A stretch of 64,000 nt of DNA from Burkholderia sp. Bp8992 (GCF_003853705.1 NZ_QTQI01000024.1:1-64000), one strand, 5' to 3'. Counted from the first letter of the stretch, positions 8,943-19,702 are shown. Made by a program: numbers and translations. The notes: a model not told the origin generated them from the letters alone.

Positions 8943-10131
8943 AGAACACCTTCGCGACGCCCAGGCGCTCGCGCCCGTCGGCCGGCCGTCGAAACGCGCG
9001 AGCGGTGCCGACGTGATTCGCATCGTGCCCGTCACCGACAACGAAGCGGAAGTCGCGCGCCAGATGCAGATCTGCAATGCATGCCGCTACTGCGAAGGAT
9101 TTTGCGCGGTCTTTCCTGCGATGACGCGCCGGCTCGAGTTCGCGAAGGCGGACGTCAACTACCTGGCCAACCTGTGCCACAACTGCGGCGCGTGCTATCA
9201 CGCATGCCAATATGCGCCCCCGCACGAATTCGCGGTGAACGTGCCGAAGGCGATGGCGCAGGTCCGGCTCGATACGTATGTCGAGTATGCGTGGCCCGCC
9301 GCGCTGGGCAAGCTCTACAGGCGCAACGGCCTGACCGTCGCCCTCGCGCTGGCGATCGGCCTGGCGCTGTTCCTGATGCTCGGCGTCGCGATGCACGGCT
9401 CGCTGCTGAACGGCCCGTCGGGCGGCCGTTTCTATGCGGTCTTTCCGCACAACCTGCTCGCCGCGATGTTCGGCGCGGTGTTCGGCCTCGCCGTTCTGGC
9501 GCTCGGTGTCGGCGTGACGCGCTTCTGGCGCGACGTGTCGTCGGGCACGGCAAGCATGCCGGCGGTTGCCGAAGCGGCAAAGCACGCGCTCGCGCTGACC
9601 TATCTCGACGGCGGCCACGGCGACGGCTGCAACGAGGCGGACGATGCGTTCACGCTCGCGCGGCGCCGGTTTCACCACTTCACGTTCTACGGCTTCATGC
9701 TGTGCTTTGCCGCCACGCTCGTGGCGACCTTCTATCACTATGCGCTGGACCTGCACGCGCCGTACGCGTTCCTGAGCCTGCCCGTGCTGCTCGGCACCGC
9801 CGGCGGAATCGGCCTGCTGATCGGGCCTGCCGGCCTCCTGTGGCTCAACCTGCGGCGCGACCCCGCGCGGACCGATCCGGCGCAACGCCCGATGGACCGC
9901 GGCTTCATTGCGCTGCTGATGCTCGTGAGCGCGTCGGGGCTGGCACTGCTCGCGTGGCGCGACAGCAGCGCGATGGCGATACTGCTCGCCGTTCATCTCG
10001 GCATCGTGATGGCCCTCTTCGCGACGTTGCCGTACGGAAAATTCGCGCACGGCATCTTTCGCTGCGCGGCACTGCTCAAGTCGTCGATCGAAAAGCGCCA
10101 GGCCAACCGCCTGCAACTCGGCTCGGACTGA
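8929..10131 (+). CDS. tcuB: Tricarballylate utilisation 4Fe-4S membrane protein TcuB
   Basis: This 400-residue protein would reoxidise TcuA-FADH2 and pass electrons to the membrane quinone pool. Two complete CxxCxxCxxxC ferredoxin motifs are present (C49, C52, C55, C59 and C83, C86, C89, C93), each followed by Pro nearby. About six hydrophobic segments from residue 137 on carry several histidines fit for haem. It starts at GTG 8929 inside the end of tcuA (14-base overlap), which suggests translational coupling. Family and operon agree with characterised TcuB proteins. Confidence 0.9.
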   Translation: MHNIEEHLRDAQALAPVGRPSKRASGADVIRIVPVTDNEAEVARQMQICNACRYCEGFCAVFPAMTRRLEFAKADVNYLANLCHNCGACYHACQYAPPHEFAVNVPKAMAQVRLDTYVEYAWPAALGKLYRRNGLTVALALAIGLALFLMLGVAMHGSLLNGPSGGRFYAVFPHNLLAAMFGAVFGLAVLALGVGVTRFWRDVSSGTASMPAVAEAAKHALALTYLDGGHGDGCNEADDAFTLARRRFHHFTFYGFMLCFAATLVATFYHYALDLHAPYAFLSLPVLLGTAGGIGLLIGPAGLLWLNLRRDPARTDPAQRPMDRGFIALLMLVSASGLALLAWRDSSAMAILLAVHLGIVMALFATLPYGKFAHGIFRCAALLKSSIEKRQANRLQLGSD

Positions 10132-10197
10132 ATCGGGCCACACGAAGCAGTCCGGTTTCCGGGCCGCTTCGCACAATACATCCAACGGAGACACCCC

Positions 10198-11514
10198 ATG
10201 CATCCCTCACCGTCAACCGCGCCGGACGGCACGGCCGCAGGCACGTCGAAGCTCGGCGCGGTCCTGCGCGTGACCAGCGGCAATTTTCTCGAGCAGTTCG
10301 ATTTCTTCCTGTTCGGCTTCTATGCGACCAGCATCTCCCGGGTCTTCTTTCCGGCGGCGAGCGAGTTCGCGTCGCTGTTGCTGACGTTTGCCGTCTTCGG
10401 CGCCGGTTTCCTGATGCGCCCGCTCGGCGCGATCGTGCTCGGCGCGTACATCGACGAAGTGGGAAGACGCAAAGGCCTGATCGTGACGCTCTCGATCATG
10501 GCGAGCGGCACGATCCTGATCGCGTGCGTGCCGGGGTACGCGACGATCGGGCTTGCCGCCCCGGCGCTGGTGCTGCTGGGACGCCTGCTGCAGGGCTTCT
10601 CCGCGGGTGCCGAGCTGGGCGGCGTGTCGGTCTATCTCGCGGAAATGGCGACGCCCGGGCACCGGGGCTTCTATACGAGCTGGCAGTCGGCAAGCCAGCA
10701 GGTCGCGATCGTCATCGCGGCGGCCCTGGGCTATCTGCTGAATCATCTGCTGACGAGCCAGGAAATCGGTGCATGGGGCTGGCGCATCCCGTTCTTCATC
10801 GGCTGCGCGATCGTTCCGGTCATTTTCCTGCTTCGCCGGACGCTGCAGGAAACGGCCGAATTCAAGGCGCGCACCCATCATCCGCGTGCACGCGAGGTAT
10901 TCGCGACGATGCTGCGGAACTGGCGCACGGTGTTGGCCGGCATGCTGCTCGTCGCGATGACCACGACGACGTTCTACCTCATCACGGTCTACACGCCGAC
11001 GTTCGGCAGGGCCGTCCTGAAACTGTCCACGGCGGACAGCCTGATCGTCACGCTGTGCGTGGGCGTATCGAATTTCTTCTGGCTGCCGGTCGGCGGTGCG
11101 CTGTCGGACCGCATCGGCCGCAAGCCGATTCTCGTCGCCATCGCCGTCGCGGCCATCGTGACGTCGTATCCCGCGCTCGCGTGGCTTTCGTCCGCGCCCA
11201 GCTTCGGCCGCATGCTGGCCGTGCTGCTGTGGCTCTCCTTCTTCTTCGGCATGTACAACGGCGCCATGGTTGCAGCGCTGACCGAAATCATGCCCGCCAG
11301 TGTCCGCGTGGCCGGTTTCTCGCTTGCATTCAGCCTCGCGACCGCGGTCTTTGGCGGCTTCACGCCCGCGGTGTCGACCTACCTGATCGAGGTGACGGGC
11401 GACAAGGCCGCGCCCGGCTACTGGCTCAGCTTCGCCGCATGCTGCGGGCTGCTTGCAACGCTGTCGCTGTATCGCAAGGGCGGCGCGGCGCAGCGTTCGG
11501 CTTCACCTGCTTGA
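10198..11514 (+). CDS. tcuC: MFS tricarballylate/proton symporter TcuC
   Basis: This 438-residue, 12-helix MFS protein of the citrate/proton symporter group imports tricarballylate for TcuAB. Visible signatures include [17 protein letters not shown] in helix 1, the loop motif [13 protein letters not shown], and [24 protein letters not shown] in helix 4. The start at 10198 follows GGAGACACCCC. It is 66 bp after tcuB. A close paralogue lies on the opposite strand at 14743-16038, so the module has two transporters of the same group. Confidence 0.88.
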   Translation: MHPSPSTAPDGTAAGTSKLGAVLRVTSGNFLEQFDFFLFGFYATSISRVFFPAASEFASLLLTFAVFGAGFLMRPLGAIVLGAYIDEVGRRKGLIVTLSIMASGTILIACVPGYATIGLAAPALVLLGRLLQGFSAGAELGGVSVYLAEMATPGHRGFYTSWQSASQQVAIVIAAALGYLLNHLLTSQEIGAWGWRIPFFIGCAIVPVIFLLRRTLQETAEFKARTHHPRAREVFATMLRNWRTVLAGMLLVAMTTTTFYLITVYTPTFGRAVLKLSTADSLIVTLCVGVSNFFWLPVGGALSDRIGRKPILVAIAVAAIVTSYPALAWLSSAPSFGRMLAVLLWLSFFFGMYNGAMVAALTEIMPASVRVAGFSLAFSLATAVFGGFTPAVSTYLIEVTGDKAAPGYWLSFAACCGLLATLSLYRKGGAAQRSASPA

Positions 11515-11604
11515 GCGGCACGGCACGGCCCAGCTTCATCGCAGCACGGTAACGCCGGCAGAATCATGCACAATACGCCGCATCTGACAGGCGGAGACCG
11601 GCCC

Positions 11605-12516
11605 GTGGCAATCAACTTCGATTTAACCGACTTGCAGGCGTTTCGCGCGGTAGTGGAAATGGGGAGTTTCCGCAAGGCCGCGGAGGCGGTCAGCCTCTCC
11701 CAGCCTGCCTTGAGTCGCCGGATCGACAAGCTCGAGGACGCGCTCGGCGTGCGCCTCTTCGAGCGCACCACACGCAGCGTCACGCTCACCACCGTCGGCC
11801 GCGTGTTCGCGCAGAGTGCCGAGCAGTTGCTCGACGATCTCGACGCAGCCCTGCTCGGCATTCGCGACGTTTCGTCGAGCCGACTGGGCCATGTGACCAT
11901 CGCGTGCGTTCCGTCGGTGGCCTACTACTTTCTGCCCACCGTCATCGCGAGCTATCATCAGCGCTTTCCCCGCATCCGGGTCAAACTGCTGGACGCGAGC
12001 GCGAACGAGGTGCTGGGCGCCGTGATCAGCGGCGAGGCCGATTTCGGCGTGAGCTTCATGGGCAGCCAGGAAGCCGAGATCGAGTTCAAGGTGTTGCTGC
12101 AGGAGCGGTTCGTTGCCGCCTGCCGCCGCGACCACCCGCTCGCGCGCAAGAAGCGCGTGACCTGGAGCGAACTTTACGAGCACGACTACGTGTCGGTGGA
12201 CAAGACGTCCGGTAACCGTCTGTTGCTCGACCAGGCGCTGGCCGCCGTGGCGCCGCGCGGGCCGAGCGTCTGCGAGGCGCGCCACGTCACGACGCTGCTC
12301 GGATTGATCGAGGCGGGGCTCGGCGTCGCCGCCGTGCCCTCGATGGCGATGCCCGGGCACGACCATCCGATTCTCACGAGCGTGCCGCTCGTCGAACCGG
12401 TCGTCAAACGACGCGTGGGGATCGTGAAACGACGCGGACGGCCGCTCACGCCGGCGGCCGAAGCCTTTCACCGGATGGTCATCGACGCGAAGCGCGGCGG
12501 TAGCGCACCGGTATGA
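11605..12516 (+). CDS. LysR-family regulator, function unassigned
   Basis: This LysR protein of about 303 residues has the HTH at the start (LTDLQAFRAVVEMGSFRKAA, then ALSRRIDKLEDALGVRLFER) and a CysB/NocR-like effector domain. I chose GTG 11605, which has CGGAG nine bases upstream. The ATG at 11566 in the same frame gives 316 residues but has no ribosome site. It lies 34 bp before the DctA-like gene, so the two are probably co-transcribed, and it may also serve the tcu or ModA-like genes. No effector can be read from the sequence. Confidence 0.85.
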   Translation: MAINFDLTDLQAFRAVVEMGSFRKAAEAVSLSQPALSRRIDKLEDALGVRLFERTTRSVTLTTVGRVFAQSAEQLLDDLDAALLGIRDVSSSRLGHVTIACVPSVAYYFLPTVIASYHQRFPRIRVKLLDASANEVLGAVISGEADFGVSFMGSQEAEIEFKVLLQERFVAACRRDHPLARKKRVTWSELYEHDYVSVDKTSGNRLLLDQALAAVAPRGPSVCEARHVTTLLGLIEAGLGVAAVPSMAMPGHDHPILTSVPLVEPVVKRRVGIVKRRGRPLTPAAEAFHRMVIDAKRGGSAPV

Positions 12517-12550
12517 CAACGACAAAGAAGACGCGAAGGAAGACGGGACA

Positions 12551-13879
12551 GTGAGGTTGGCCAGGCTGCTTAGATCGCTTTACGTGCAGGTCCTGCTCGC
12601 GATGATGCTCGGCGTGACCGTCGGTCACGCGTGGCCGGCGGCAGGCGCCATGCTCAAGCCCCTGAGCGATGCGTTCGTCGGGCTCGTGCGGATGACCATC
12701 GCGCCCATCGTCTTTTGCACGATCGTATCGGGCATCACGTCGCTGGCGAGCGGGCAGGCAATCGGCCGGACGATCGTCCGGGCGCTGGCACTCTTCTACC
12801 TGCTGACCGCCGTCGCGCTCGCGATCGGACTCGTCACTGCGTTCGTGCTGCAACCCGGCGCCGGCATGCACATCGACGTGCACCATCTCGATTCGAGCAT
12901 CATCGCCCGGTATGTGAAGCATGCGCAGCCGCCCGGGCTCGTGACCTTCGCGCTGAGCGTGATCCCCGATACGATGCTCGGCGCGTTCGAGAAAGGCGAG
13001 GTGCTGCCGGTGCTGCTGCTGTCGCTGCTGTTCGGCTTCTCGCTGAACGCACATCCGCGAGCCGGCCGGCCCGTTCTTGCGCTGATCGACGGTATCGGCC
13101 AGGTCGTCTTTCGCGTGCTCGCGATGATCATGCGGCTCGCGCCGCTCGGCGCATTCGGCGCGATGGCTTTCACGGTGGGCCGCTTCGGGATCGGCTCGGT
13201 CGGCTCGCTTGCGAAGCTGATGTTGTCCTTCTACGTGGCATGCGCGCTGTTCGTCGCGCTGGTGCTCGCACCGCTCGCGCGGCTGCACGGCTTCGCGCTG
13301 TGGCGGCTCTTGCGCTACATGCGCGAGGAGTTGCTGATCGTCCTGGCGACGTCCTCCACGGAGCCCGTTCTGCCGCGCCTGATCGTCAAGCTGGAGGCGC
13401 TCGGTTGCGACAAGGGCGTCGTGGGGCTCGTGCTGCCGGCAGGCTACTCCTTCAATCTGGACGGTACGGCGATCTACCTGACGCTCGCGGCGCTGTTCAT
13501 CGCGCAGGCGTGCGACGTGCCGCTCTCCGCGTCGCAGATCGCGGTGATGCTCGCGATCATGCTGCTCACGTCGAAGGGCGCGGCCGGCGTGTCCGGCAGC
13601 GGACTGGTTGCGCTGGTCGCCACGCTCGTCGTCATGCCCGACCTGCCCGTCGCCGGCGTGGCGCTGCTGGTCGGCATCGACCGCTTCCTGTCCGAGGCAC
13701 GCGCGCTGACGAGCGTGATCAGCAATGCCTGCGCGGTGATCTTCGTTTCGTTGTGGGAAGGTGCGTGCGATCGTGCGCGTCTTGCGCAGAAGCTCGCCGC
13801 AGCCGGGCCGGTATCCGCGGACGGGGCCGATGCAGACGGTTCCGCCGGCGATGCCGACGGTGACGGGAAGGCTGTCTGA
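12551..13879 (+). CDS. Dicarboxylate/amino acid:cation symporter (DAACS family, DctA-like)
   Basis: This 442-residue membrane carrier belongs to the DctA/GltP family. The family's core is clear: STEPVLPRLIVKLEALGCDKGVVGLVLPAGYSFNLDGTAIYLT is represented here by the serine-rich STEPVLPR and the PAGYSFNLDGTAIY motif near residues 297-310, followed by LTSKGAAGVSGSG and GIDRFLSEARALTSVISNA. It begins with GTG 12551 after GAAGGAAG. Likely substrates are C4-dicarboxylates or a related acid; its place beside tricarballylate genes hints at a TCA intermediate or tricarboxylate, which is inference. The stop lies inside a strong hairpin. Confidence 0.88.
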   Translation: MRLARLLRSLYVQVLLAMMLGVTVGHAWPAAGAMLKPLSDAFVGLVRMTIAPIVFCTIVSGITSLASGQAIGRTIVRALALFYLLTAVALAIGLVTAFVLQPGAGMHIDVHHLDSSIIARYVKHAQPPGLVTFALSVIPDTMLGAFEKGEVLPVLLLSLLFGFSLNAHPRAGRPVLALIDGIGQVVFRVLAMIMRLAPLGAFGAMAFTVGRFGIGSVGSLAKLMLSFYVACALFVALVLAPLARLHGFALWRLLRYMREELLIVLATSSTEPVLPRLIVKLEALGCDKGVVGLVLPAGYSFNLDGTAIYLTLAALFIAQACDVPLSASQIAVMLAIMLLTSKGAAGVSGSGLVALVATLVVMPDLPVAGVALLVGIDRFLSEARALTSVISNACAVIFVSLWEGACDRARLAQKLAAAGPVSADGADADGSAGDADGDGKAV

Positions 13880-13893
13880 CGCAAGCCTTCCCG
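13864..13893. terminator. Bidirectional hairpin between convergent genes
   Basis: CGGGAAGGCT (13864-13873) pairs perfectly with AGCCTTCCCG (13884-13893) across a 10-base loop. It spans the dctA-like stop and sits between two converging genes, which suits a shared terminator. There is no long T run, so efficiency is uncertain. Confidence 0.6.
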
Positions 13894-13904
13894 CCGATCG
13901 ACGC

Positions 13905-14699
13905 TCAATGAGCGGAAACGGAATCCAGTCCGGTCGATTTCACGTCGGCCTGCACGTCGGGCGACGCGAGATAGTCGAGCAGCGCCTTCGCTTCCTGCGG
14001 ATGCTGCGCGCCGACGGGGATGCCAGCGGCGAAGCGCGTGACCGACTGCAGCGGCTCGGGAATCTTGCCGACGAAGGTCGCCCCCTTGACGGGCAGCAGC
14101 TCGCTGACCTGCTGGAAGCCGATTTCGTAGTCGCCGTTCGCGACGACCGACGCCACCGGAATCCGCGGAATCATCTTCGCCTTCGACTTCACCTGATCCT
14201 CGATGCCGAGCTTCTTGAACAGCTCGCGCTCGATATAGACACCGCTCGCGCTATCCGAGTAGGCGATCGACTTCGCGTGCAGCAGCACCTGCTTGAGGCC
14301 TTCGGCGGTGCTGATGTCGGGCTTGGCCGCGCCGTCGCGCACGACCATGCCGATGCGCGAATCGGCCAGCTCGACGCGCGAGCCGGGGATGACCTTGCCT
14401 TGCTTGATCAGGTCGTCCAGCGCGTAGCCGACCATGATGACGGCGTCGGCGGGCTCGCCGCGCGCGAGGCGGTTCGGAATCGCCTCGGGCGACTTGCCCA
14501 TCGAAGGGCCGAGCGCGGTCGCGAGCGAATTGCCCGTCGTCGACGTGAACCGGGGGCCGAGCACCTTGTAGGCGGCGGTGAAGCCGCCCGAGCTCATCAC
14601 GTGCAGTTCGGCGGCCTGTACGTTGGCCGCCACCGCCGCAGTGGCGACGAGCGCGGTCGCGCAGCATTTCAGGAGCAGATTTCTCATGGTCGTGGTCAT
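13905..14699 (-). CDS. Periplasmic ModA-like substrate-binding protein
   Basis: This 264-residue protein has a Sec signal peptide (MRNLLLKCCATALVATAAVAANVQAAE, read as a basic start, hydrophobic core and AQA-like cleavage site near residue 30). The rest is a type II periplasmic-binding fold of the molybdate-binding (ModA) group (ELHVMSSGGFTAAYKVLGP, then PADAVIMVGYALDDLIKQGKV). No permease or ATPase is nearby; its only partner is the co-directional MFS gene 43 bp upstream. Anionic substrate capture for that tricarboxylate carrier is a reasonable guess, and true molybdate transport is unlikely. ATG 14687 is an alternative start, and neither start has a strong ribosome site. Confidence 0.75.
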   Translation of the reverse strand: MTTTMRNLLLKCCATALVATAAVAANVQAAELHVMSSGGFTAAYKVLGPRFTSTTGNSLATALGPSMGKSPEAIPNRLARGEPADAVIMVGYALDDLIKQGKVIPGSRVELADSRIGMVVRDGAAKPDISTAEGLKQVLLHAKSIAYSDSASGVYIERELFKKLGIEDQVKSKAKMIPRIPVASVVANGDYEIGFQQVSELLPVKGATFVGKIPEPLQSVTRFAAGIPVGAQHPQEAKALLDYLASPDVQADVKSTGLDSVSAH

Positions 14700-14742
14700 G
14701 CGGATGCGTGGGTGGGAGTGAACGTTCCGGATGGGCCTGGCA

Positions 14743-16038
14743 TCAATGCGCCGGCGTCAGCGTCGTTGCGTGGCGACGATAGAGGGCAAACGTCGCGAGC
14801 AGCGCGCACACCGCGGCGAAACTCATCCAGTAGCCCGGTGCGGCCTTGTCGCCCGTCATGTGGATGAGCCCGGTCGAGATGGCCGGCGTGAAGCCGCCGA
14901 ACACGGCCGTCGCGAGGCTGTAGGCGAGCGAGAAGCCCGCGACACGCACCTGTACCGGCATCACTTCCGTCAGCGCGACGACCATCGCACCGTTGTAGAT
15001 CCCGTACATGAACGAGAGCCACAGGAGGACGATCAACATGTTCGCGAACGACGGCGCGTGAGCGAGGAACGAGAGCGCCGGGTAGGCGGTCAGGACGGTG
15101 AGCACCGTCATGCCGACCAGCAGCGGCCGGCGGCCGATCCGGTCGGACAATGCGCCGCCGATCGGCAGCCACACGAAGTTCGACACGCCGACGCAGAGCG
15201 TCACGAGCAGGCTGTCGGCGGTGCTCAGATGCAGCACCGACTTGCCGAAGGTCGGCGCGTAGACCGTGATCAGATAAAAGCTCGTGGTGGTCATCGCGAC
15301 CAGCATCATGCCCGCGATCACGACGCCCCAGTTCTGGACCAGCGTACCGAACACTTCCTTCATGCCCGGACGATGCTTGCGCGCCTTGAACTCCTGGGTT
15401 TCCTCGAGGTTGCGACGCAGCATGAAAATGAACGGCACGATCATGCAGCCGACGAAGAACGGCACACGCCATCCCCAGGCGGCGATCTGCGAGGCGCTCA
15501 GCCACTGATTGAGCGCGAAGCCGAGGGCCGCCGCGATGACGATCGCCACCTGCTGGCTGGCCGACTGCCAGCTCGTGAAGAAGCCCTTGCGGCCGGGCGT
15601 CGCCAGCTCGGCCAGATAGACCGACACGCCGCCCAGTTCCGCGCCCGCGGAGAAGCCCTGCAGCAGCCGGCCGATCAGCACGAGCACGGGTGCGAGCAGG
15701 CCGATCGTCGCGTAGCCCGGCACGAACGCGATCAGGATGGTGCCGCTCGCCATGATCGACAGCGTGACGATCAGGCCCTTGCGGCGGCCGACCTCGTCGA
15801 TGTACGCGCCCAGCACGATCGCGCCGAGCGGCCGCATCAGGAAGCCGGCGCCGAACACGGCGAACGTCATCATCAACGATGCGAACTCGCTTTGCGCGGG
15901 GAAGAAGACGTTGGCGATCTGCGTGGCGTAGAAGCCGAACAGAAAGAAGTCGAACTGCTCGAGAAAATTGCCGGCCGTGACGCGAAAGATCGCGGCGGCC
16001 TTCGAGCGTTCGGCCGGAAGGCTGGACGAGGGGTGCAT
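14743..16038 (-). CDS. MFS transporter, TcuC paralogue (tricarboxylate/proton symporter group)
   Basis: This 431-residue MFS protein matches TcuC at 10198-11514 over nearly its whole length, for instance [35 protein letters not shown] and [20 protein letters not shown] chose the start at 16038, which has CAGGAGAC ahead of it; a longer open frame to 16302 has no such support. It precedes the ModA-like gene by 43 bp on the same strand. The close identity points to a relatively recent duplication within the tcu region, with the copy possibly taking another tricarboxylate such as citrate or aconitate. Substrate is inferred. Confidence 0.85.
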   Translation of the reverse strand: MHPSSSLPAERSKAAAIFRVTAGNFLEQFDFFLFGFYATQIANVFFPAQSEFASLMMTFAVFGAGFLMRPLGAIVLGAYIDEVGRRKGLIVTLSIMASGTILIAFVPGYATIGLLAPVLVLIGRLLQGFSAGAELGGVSVYLAELATPGRKGFFTSWQSASQQVAIVIAAALGFALNQWLSASQIAAWGWRVPFFVGCMIVPFIFMLRRNLEETQEFKARKHRPGMKEVFGTLVQNWGVVIAGMMLVAMTTTSFYLITVYAPTFGKSVLHLSTADSLLVTLCVGVSNFVWLPIGGALSDRIGRRPLLVGMTVLTVLTAYPALSFLAHAPSFANMLIVLLWLSFMYGIYNGAMVVALTEVMPVQVRVAGFSLAYSLATAVFGGFTPAISTGLIHMTGDKAAPGYWMSFAAVCALLATFALYRRHATTLTPAH

Positions 16039-16403
16039 CTGGGTGTCTCCTGAAAATCCTGGAATACGCGGGAGGGCTGGTCGATTGTCGTTTTCCGGCA
16101 TGTTCCCTCGATGCCGGCCAAACGATAAGTGCAATTTTTGGAAGAATTGATGTTCTTTCGTTATCAATCGGCGCGCCGGAGGCGCGCGGTGCCGGTTTCC
16201 GCTCCTGGCGGCAGAGCACCCCCATGCAGGGCGTGGCCGCCTGCGCGCTGTGCCGTAGTCGGGGAGGCGCCCCGTTTGTGGCGCGCCGGGGCGCCACGGC
16301 ACGCCTGCTTTTTCAACGTGCCCGATCGACCGCTCGAGAACGGTCCGGGCCTGCGCGGCTCATCGCCCGCGCACGCCCCGATTCTTTCGTCGAAATCCGC
16401 GGA
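16039..16403. other. Intergenic region between TcuC paralogue and chemoreceptor
   Basis: These 365 bases should hold the promoter of the minus-strand MFS gene (the AT-rich part at about 16120-16165) and the end of the chemoreceptor transcript. A perfect 9-bp inverted repeat lies at 16266-16295 and an imperfect one at 16320-16350. I see no gene here. Confidence 0.5.
16266..16295 (-). terminator. Hairpin downstream of the chemoreceptor gene
   Basis: GGCGCCCCG (16266-16274) and CGGGGCGCC (16287-16295) pair perfectly with a 12-base loop, about 110 bp past the chemoreceptor stop. No T tract follows on the minus strand, so a terminator role is only likely. Confidence 0.4.
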
Positions 16404-17942
16404 TCAGGTGCCCAGCCGGAAAACCGACACCGCGGCCCTCAGCCGCGCCGCCTGTTCATCCAGCGACGAAGCGGCCGCGGCAGCCTGCTCGACGAGCGCG
16501 GCATTCTGCTGGACGACCTCGTCCATTTGCGACACGGCCTTGCTGACCTGCTCGATACCGGTGCTTTGCTCGGCAGAGGCCGCCGAGATCTCGCCCATGA
16601 TCCCGGCAACCTGGTCGATCGACCGGACGATCTCTGTCATGCGCGTCCCCGCAGCCGCGACGAGCCGACTGCCGCTGCCCACCCGCTCGACCGACGCCTC
16701 GATCAGTCCCTTGATATCCTTTGCCGCCGCGGCGCTGCGCTGGGCAAGCGAGCGCACTTCCGAGGCCACGACCGCGAACCCGCGCCCTTGCTCGCCGGCT
16801 CGCGCCGCTTCGACGGCCGCATTGAGCGCAAGGATGTTCGTCTGGAACGCGATGCTTTCGATCACGACGGTGATGTCGGCGATGCGCGTCGACTCGTCCG
16901 AAATCAGCCGCATCGTTTCCACGACCTCCTGCACGGCGCCGCCGCCGAGCTCGGTCGCCGCCTTGGCACGGGTCACGAGCGCATTCGCATGATGCGCATG
17001 CTCGGCATTCTGTTTGACCGTCGAAGTGATCTGTTCCATGCTGGCGGCCGTTTCCTGCAGCGACGCCGCTTGCTCCTCCGTGCGCTGCGACAGGTCCAGG
17101 TTGCCTTGCGCGATCTCCCCGGTGCCGACCGCGATCGAATGGCTCGCGGCCTGGATCTCGGCGATCGTGTCGGTCAGCCGCGACTTCATGTCGCTCAGCG
17201 CCACGAGCAAGCTTCCCGGCGCGGCCTTCGCCGCATCGAACTCGACGTCCAGCTCGCCGGCCGAGATGCGGGCCGCAATGCCCGTCGCATGGGCAGGCTC
17301 GCCGCCCAGCGTGCGCATGACGCTGCGCAGCACACCCCACGCGATCGCCCCCAGCACCGCGGAGATGGCAAGCGCAATGGCACCCAGTATCAACGCGAGC
17401 CGCGTGAAAGCCGCATTGATGTCGTCGTAGAAAAAGCCCGTGCCGATCCACCAGTCCCAGTCGGGAATGGCGACCACCCCCTGGAGTTTCGGCTCCAGGT
17501 CCGCTTCGGGACTGCGCTTGATCAGTACGTCGACGAGCGCGAAATGGGCCTGTGCCATCCCCGCGCGGTATGCCTCGCTATCGGTCATGCCGAGGGTCGT
17601 GCGGTTTCCCTTGGCCCGCGTGCCGATGAACTTCGCGTTCGGATGCACCAGATTGACGCCATCGGATGTCGTGACCCAGTAGTAGCTGCGCGTATCCGCG
17701 TTGAGCGCCGACAACGCGGCTTTCGCCTGCTGCTGGGCCTGCTCCCGGGTCAGCGCACCGCTCGCCTGCAATGCGCGGTAGGAATTGACCAGATGTTCGG
17801 CTTTCGTCAGCAGGATGACGATCTCTTCGCGACGGCTGTCGATCAGCGCATCGCGCAACGTATGCAGCGACAGCGCGGCAAGCAACACGATGCCGGTCAG
17901 CGCGGCGGCGACGAGCATCATCAGTTTCGTGGACAATTTCAT
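16404..17942 (-). CDS. Methyl-accepting chemotaxis protein with periplasmic single Cache domain
   Basis: This 512-residue chemoreceptor has an N-terminal membrane helix (residues about 7-27), a periplasmic sCache_2-type domain of about 150 residues ([33 protein letters not shown]), a second helix near 190-210, HAMP, then the MCP signalling coil. The highly conserved hairpin tip appears as [20 protein letters not shown] with [18 protein letters not shown]. sCache_2 receptors often sense small organic acids. That fits the neighbouring carboxylate-uptake genes, though the ligand is inferred. No CheB/CheR pentapeptide tail is present; the protein ends ...FRLGT. Confidence 0.9.
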   Translation of the reverse strand: MKLSTKLMMLVAAALTGIVLLAALSLHTLRDALIDSRREEIVILLTKAEHLVNSYRALQASGALTREQAQQQAKAALSALNADTRSYYWVTTSDGVNLVHPNAKFIGTRAKGNRTTLGMTDSEAYRAGMAQAHFALVDVLIKRSPEADLEPKLQGVVAIPDWDWWIGTGFFYDDINAAFTRLALILGAIALAISAVLGAIAWGVLRSVMRTLGGEPAHATGIAARISAGELDVEFDAAKAAPGSLLVALSDMKSRLTDTIAEIQAASHSIAVGTGEIAQGNLDLSQRTEEQAASLQETAASMEQITSTVKQNAEHAHHANALVTRAKAATELGGGAVQEVVETMRLISDESTRIADITVVIESIAFQTNILALNAAVEAARAGEQGRGFAVVASEVRSLAQRSAAAAKDIKGLIEASVERVGSGSRLVAAAGTRMTEIVRSIDQVAGIMGEISAASAEQSTGIEQVSKAVSQMDEVVQQNAALVEQAAAAASSLDEQAARLRAAVSVFRLGT

Positions 17943-18181
17943 GCAAGGGGACTCGCGACGTTAACCATTTGGTACAGATATCGGCCGAGGCGGCCTCATC
18001 TTGAATGGCATCCCGTTGGTAATTACCCTCGATGCGGGCGCACACGTTTGCGCCCCTGCGGGCGCCGTCGCATGCGCCAGCCGGTTGCCGCGCCGGCCTC
18101 GATTTTTGGCTAACCATGCCGTTAACTCGGATTTGACCCGCGCCGGAGCAATGTCTGCCGGCTTCCCACACGAGCGCGAGC

Positions 18182-19702
18182 ATGGCCGCATTCACTTCGA
18201 TCGAGAAAATTGCCGACTGGGCCGGACGCAACCATCTTGCCGTCGGCGCGTTGGGCACACTGATGTCGCTCGCCGCGCTCGGGATCAGTGCGGCGACGCT
18301 GTGGGCCGCCCGGAGCGAAGTCGTCGAGCATGCGCACGAGACGTCGCGCAACGTCGCGGCCGTGCTCGCGAGCCAGATCGGGAAGACGGTCGAAACGTCG
18401 AACAACGCGCTGGTGGCGCTGGCTGCCGACCTCGGCAAGCCCGCCGTACAACGCATGGACGCCGGGTTGCGGCACGATCTGCTGTTCGAGCGCACCGCGG
18501 CCCAGTATCTCACCGGCATGGGCGTGACCGACGAGCGCGGCCAGTTGATCGACGGATGCTGCGGCACGACCCATCGCTGGGACTTCAGCGATCGCGACTA
18601 CTTCAAGGTCCATCGCGACGCGGACAACGTCGGCCTCTACGTGTCCGGGGCGTATCGCGCACGTTCGCGCGGCGGCAAGGAATCCATCGCGCTGTCGCGC
18701 CGCATCGAGCGGCCGGATCATACGTTCAACGGGATCGCGGTCGTCGCCATCGATCTCGCCTATTTCGAGCACCTCCTGTCCCGCCTCGATGTCGGCCCGA
18801 ACGGCGTCAGCGCGATTGTGCGCTCGGACGGCACGATCCTCGCGAGAAACCCGTCGTTGAACGACGGCCAGATGAACCACCTGCGTCGCTCGAAATCATT
18901 CGAAAGGATGGTGAACAGCGAATCGGGCTTCTATCCCGCGCGCTCGAGCATCGACGGGATCCTGCGGCTGTATACCTACCAGCGGATCCCGGGCACGCCG
19001 CTGATCGCCGTCGTCGCGCCGGCCGAGCACGACGTGCTGGCGGGCATTACACGCCTGTCGTGGACGGTCGGCGTATCGGCTACCGTGATCAGCACGCTGT
19101 TCTGCGCGGTGGTCTGGCTGCTTGCGTTTGCGCTGCGGGACAACCAGCGCAAGCAGACGCTGCTGATGGACCTCACGCGGACCGATCCGCTGACGGGCCT
19201 GCGCAACCGCCGCGCGCTCGATATCGCGCTGGCCGACGAATGGGAACGGCTGCAACGGGGTAGCCACGGCAGCCTGTCGATCCTGTTCATCGATGCCGAC
19301 CACTTCAAGCAGTACAACGACCTGCACGGCCACGCCAAGGGCGACACGGCGCTGCGCTTTCTCGCCGAATGCATCCGCGCGCACACGCGGCGGCGCGGCG
19401 ACCTCGCCGCGCGCTACGGCGGCGAGGAGTTCGTCGCGGTGTTGCCCGATACGGACGAAGCCGGTGCCGCGCGGGTTGCCGAGGCGATCCGCCGCGAAGT
19501 CGAGCGCAACCGGCTCGACGGGTTTGCGGAAACCGTGCCGCCCTTCACCGTCAGCATCGGCTGCACGACCGGCCATCGTGCACGCCCCGCATCCGTGCAC
19601 GCGCTGTCGCATCAGGCGGACATGGCGCTTTATCGGGCGAAGCGCGAAGGCAGAAACCGGGTGTGCTGCTCGGAACCGGAGCCGCTCGCCCGCTCGGCAT
19701 GA
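18182..19702 (+). CDS. Diguanylate cyclase with periplasmic dCache sensor (GGDEF)
   Basis: This 506-residue inner-membrane enzyme would make cyclic di-GMP from two GTP. It has a membrane helix at about 20-45, a large periplasmic dCache-like domain to about residue 285, a second helix at about 293-318 and a C-terminal GGDEF domain. The active site is GGEEF at 413-417. The product-inhibition I-site RRGD lies at 404-407, exactly five residues before it, so both catalysis and feedback inhibition should be intact. No EAL domain is present. It lies divergently from one chemoreceptor and directly before another, so the three form a small signalling cluster. Its ligand is unknown. Confidence 0.9.
   Translation: MAAFTSIEKIADWAGRNHLAVGALGTLMSLAALGISAATLWAARSEVVEHAHETSRNVAAVLASQIGKTVETSNNALVALAADLGKPAVQRMDAGLRHDLLFERTAAQYLTGMGVTDERGQLIDGCCGTTHRWDFSDRDYFKVHRDADNVGLYVSGAYRARSRGGKESIALSRRIERPDHTFNGIAVVAIDLAYFEHLLSRLDVGPNGVSAIVRSDGTILARNPSLNDGQMNHLRRSKSFERMVNSESGFYPARSSIDGILRLYTYQRIPGTPLIAVVAPAEHDVLAGITRLSWTVGVSATVISTLFCAVVWLLAFALRDNQRKQTLLMDLTRTDPLTGLRNRRALDIALADEWERLQRGSHGSLSILFIDADHFKQYNDLHGHAKGDTALRFLAECIRAHTRRRGDLAARYGGEEFVAVLPDTDEAGAARVAEAIRREVERNRLDGFAETVPPFTVSIGCTTGHRARPASVHALSHQADMALYRAKREGRNRVCCSEPEPLARSA

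Noticed and set aside
13905-14699. Molybdate transporter assignment for the ModA-like protein
   Set aside because: No ModB/ModC homologue is nearby and its only partner is a tricarboxylate-type MFS carrier, so the fold similarity alone does not support molybdate uptake.
18036-18055. Hairpin GGGCGCA/TGCGCCC before the diguanylate cyclase
   Set aside because: Only a 7-bp stem without a T tract, in a divergent promoter region where no transcript should end. Probably chance in GC-rich DNA.
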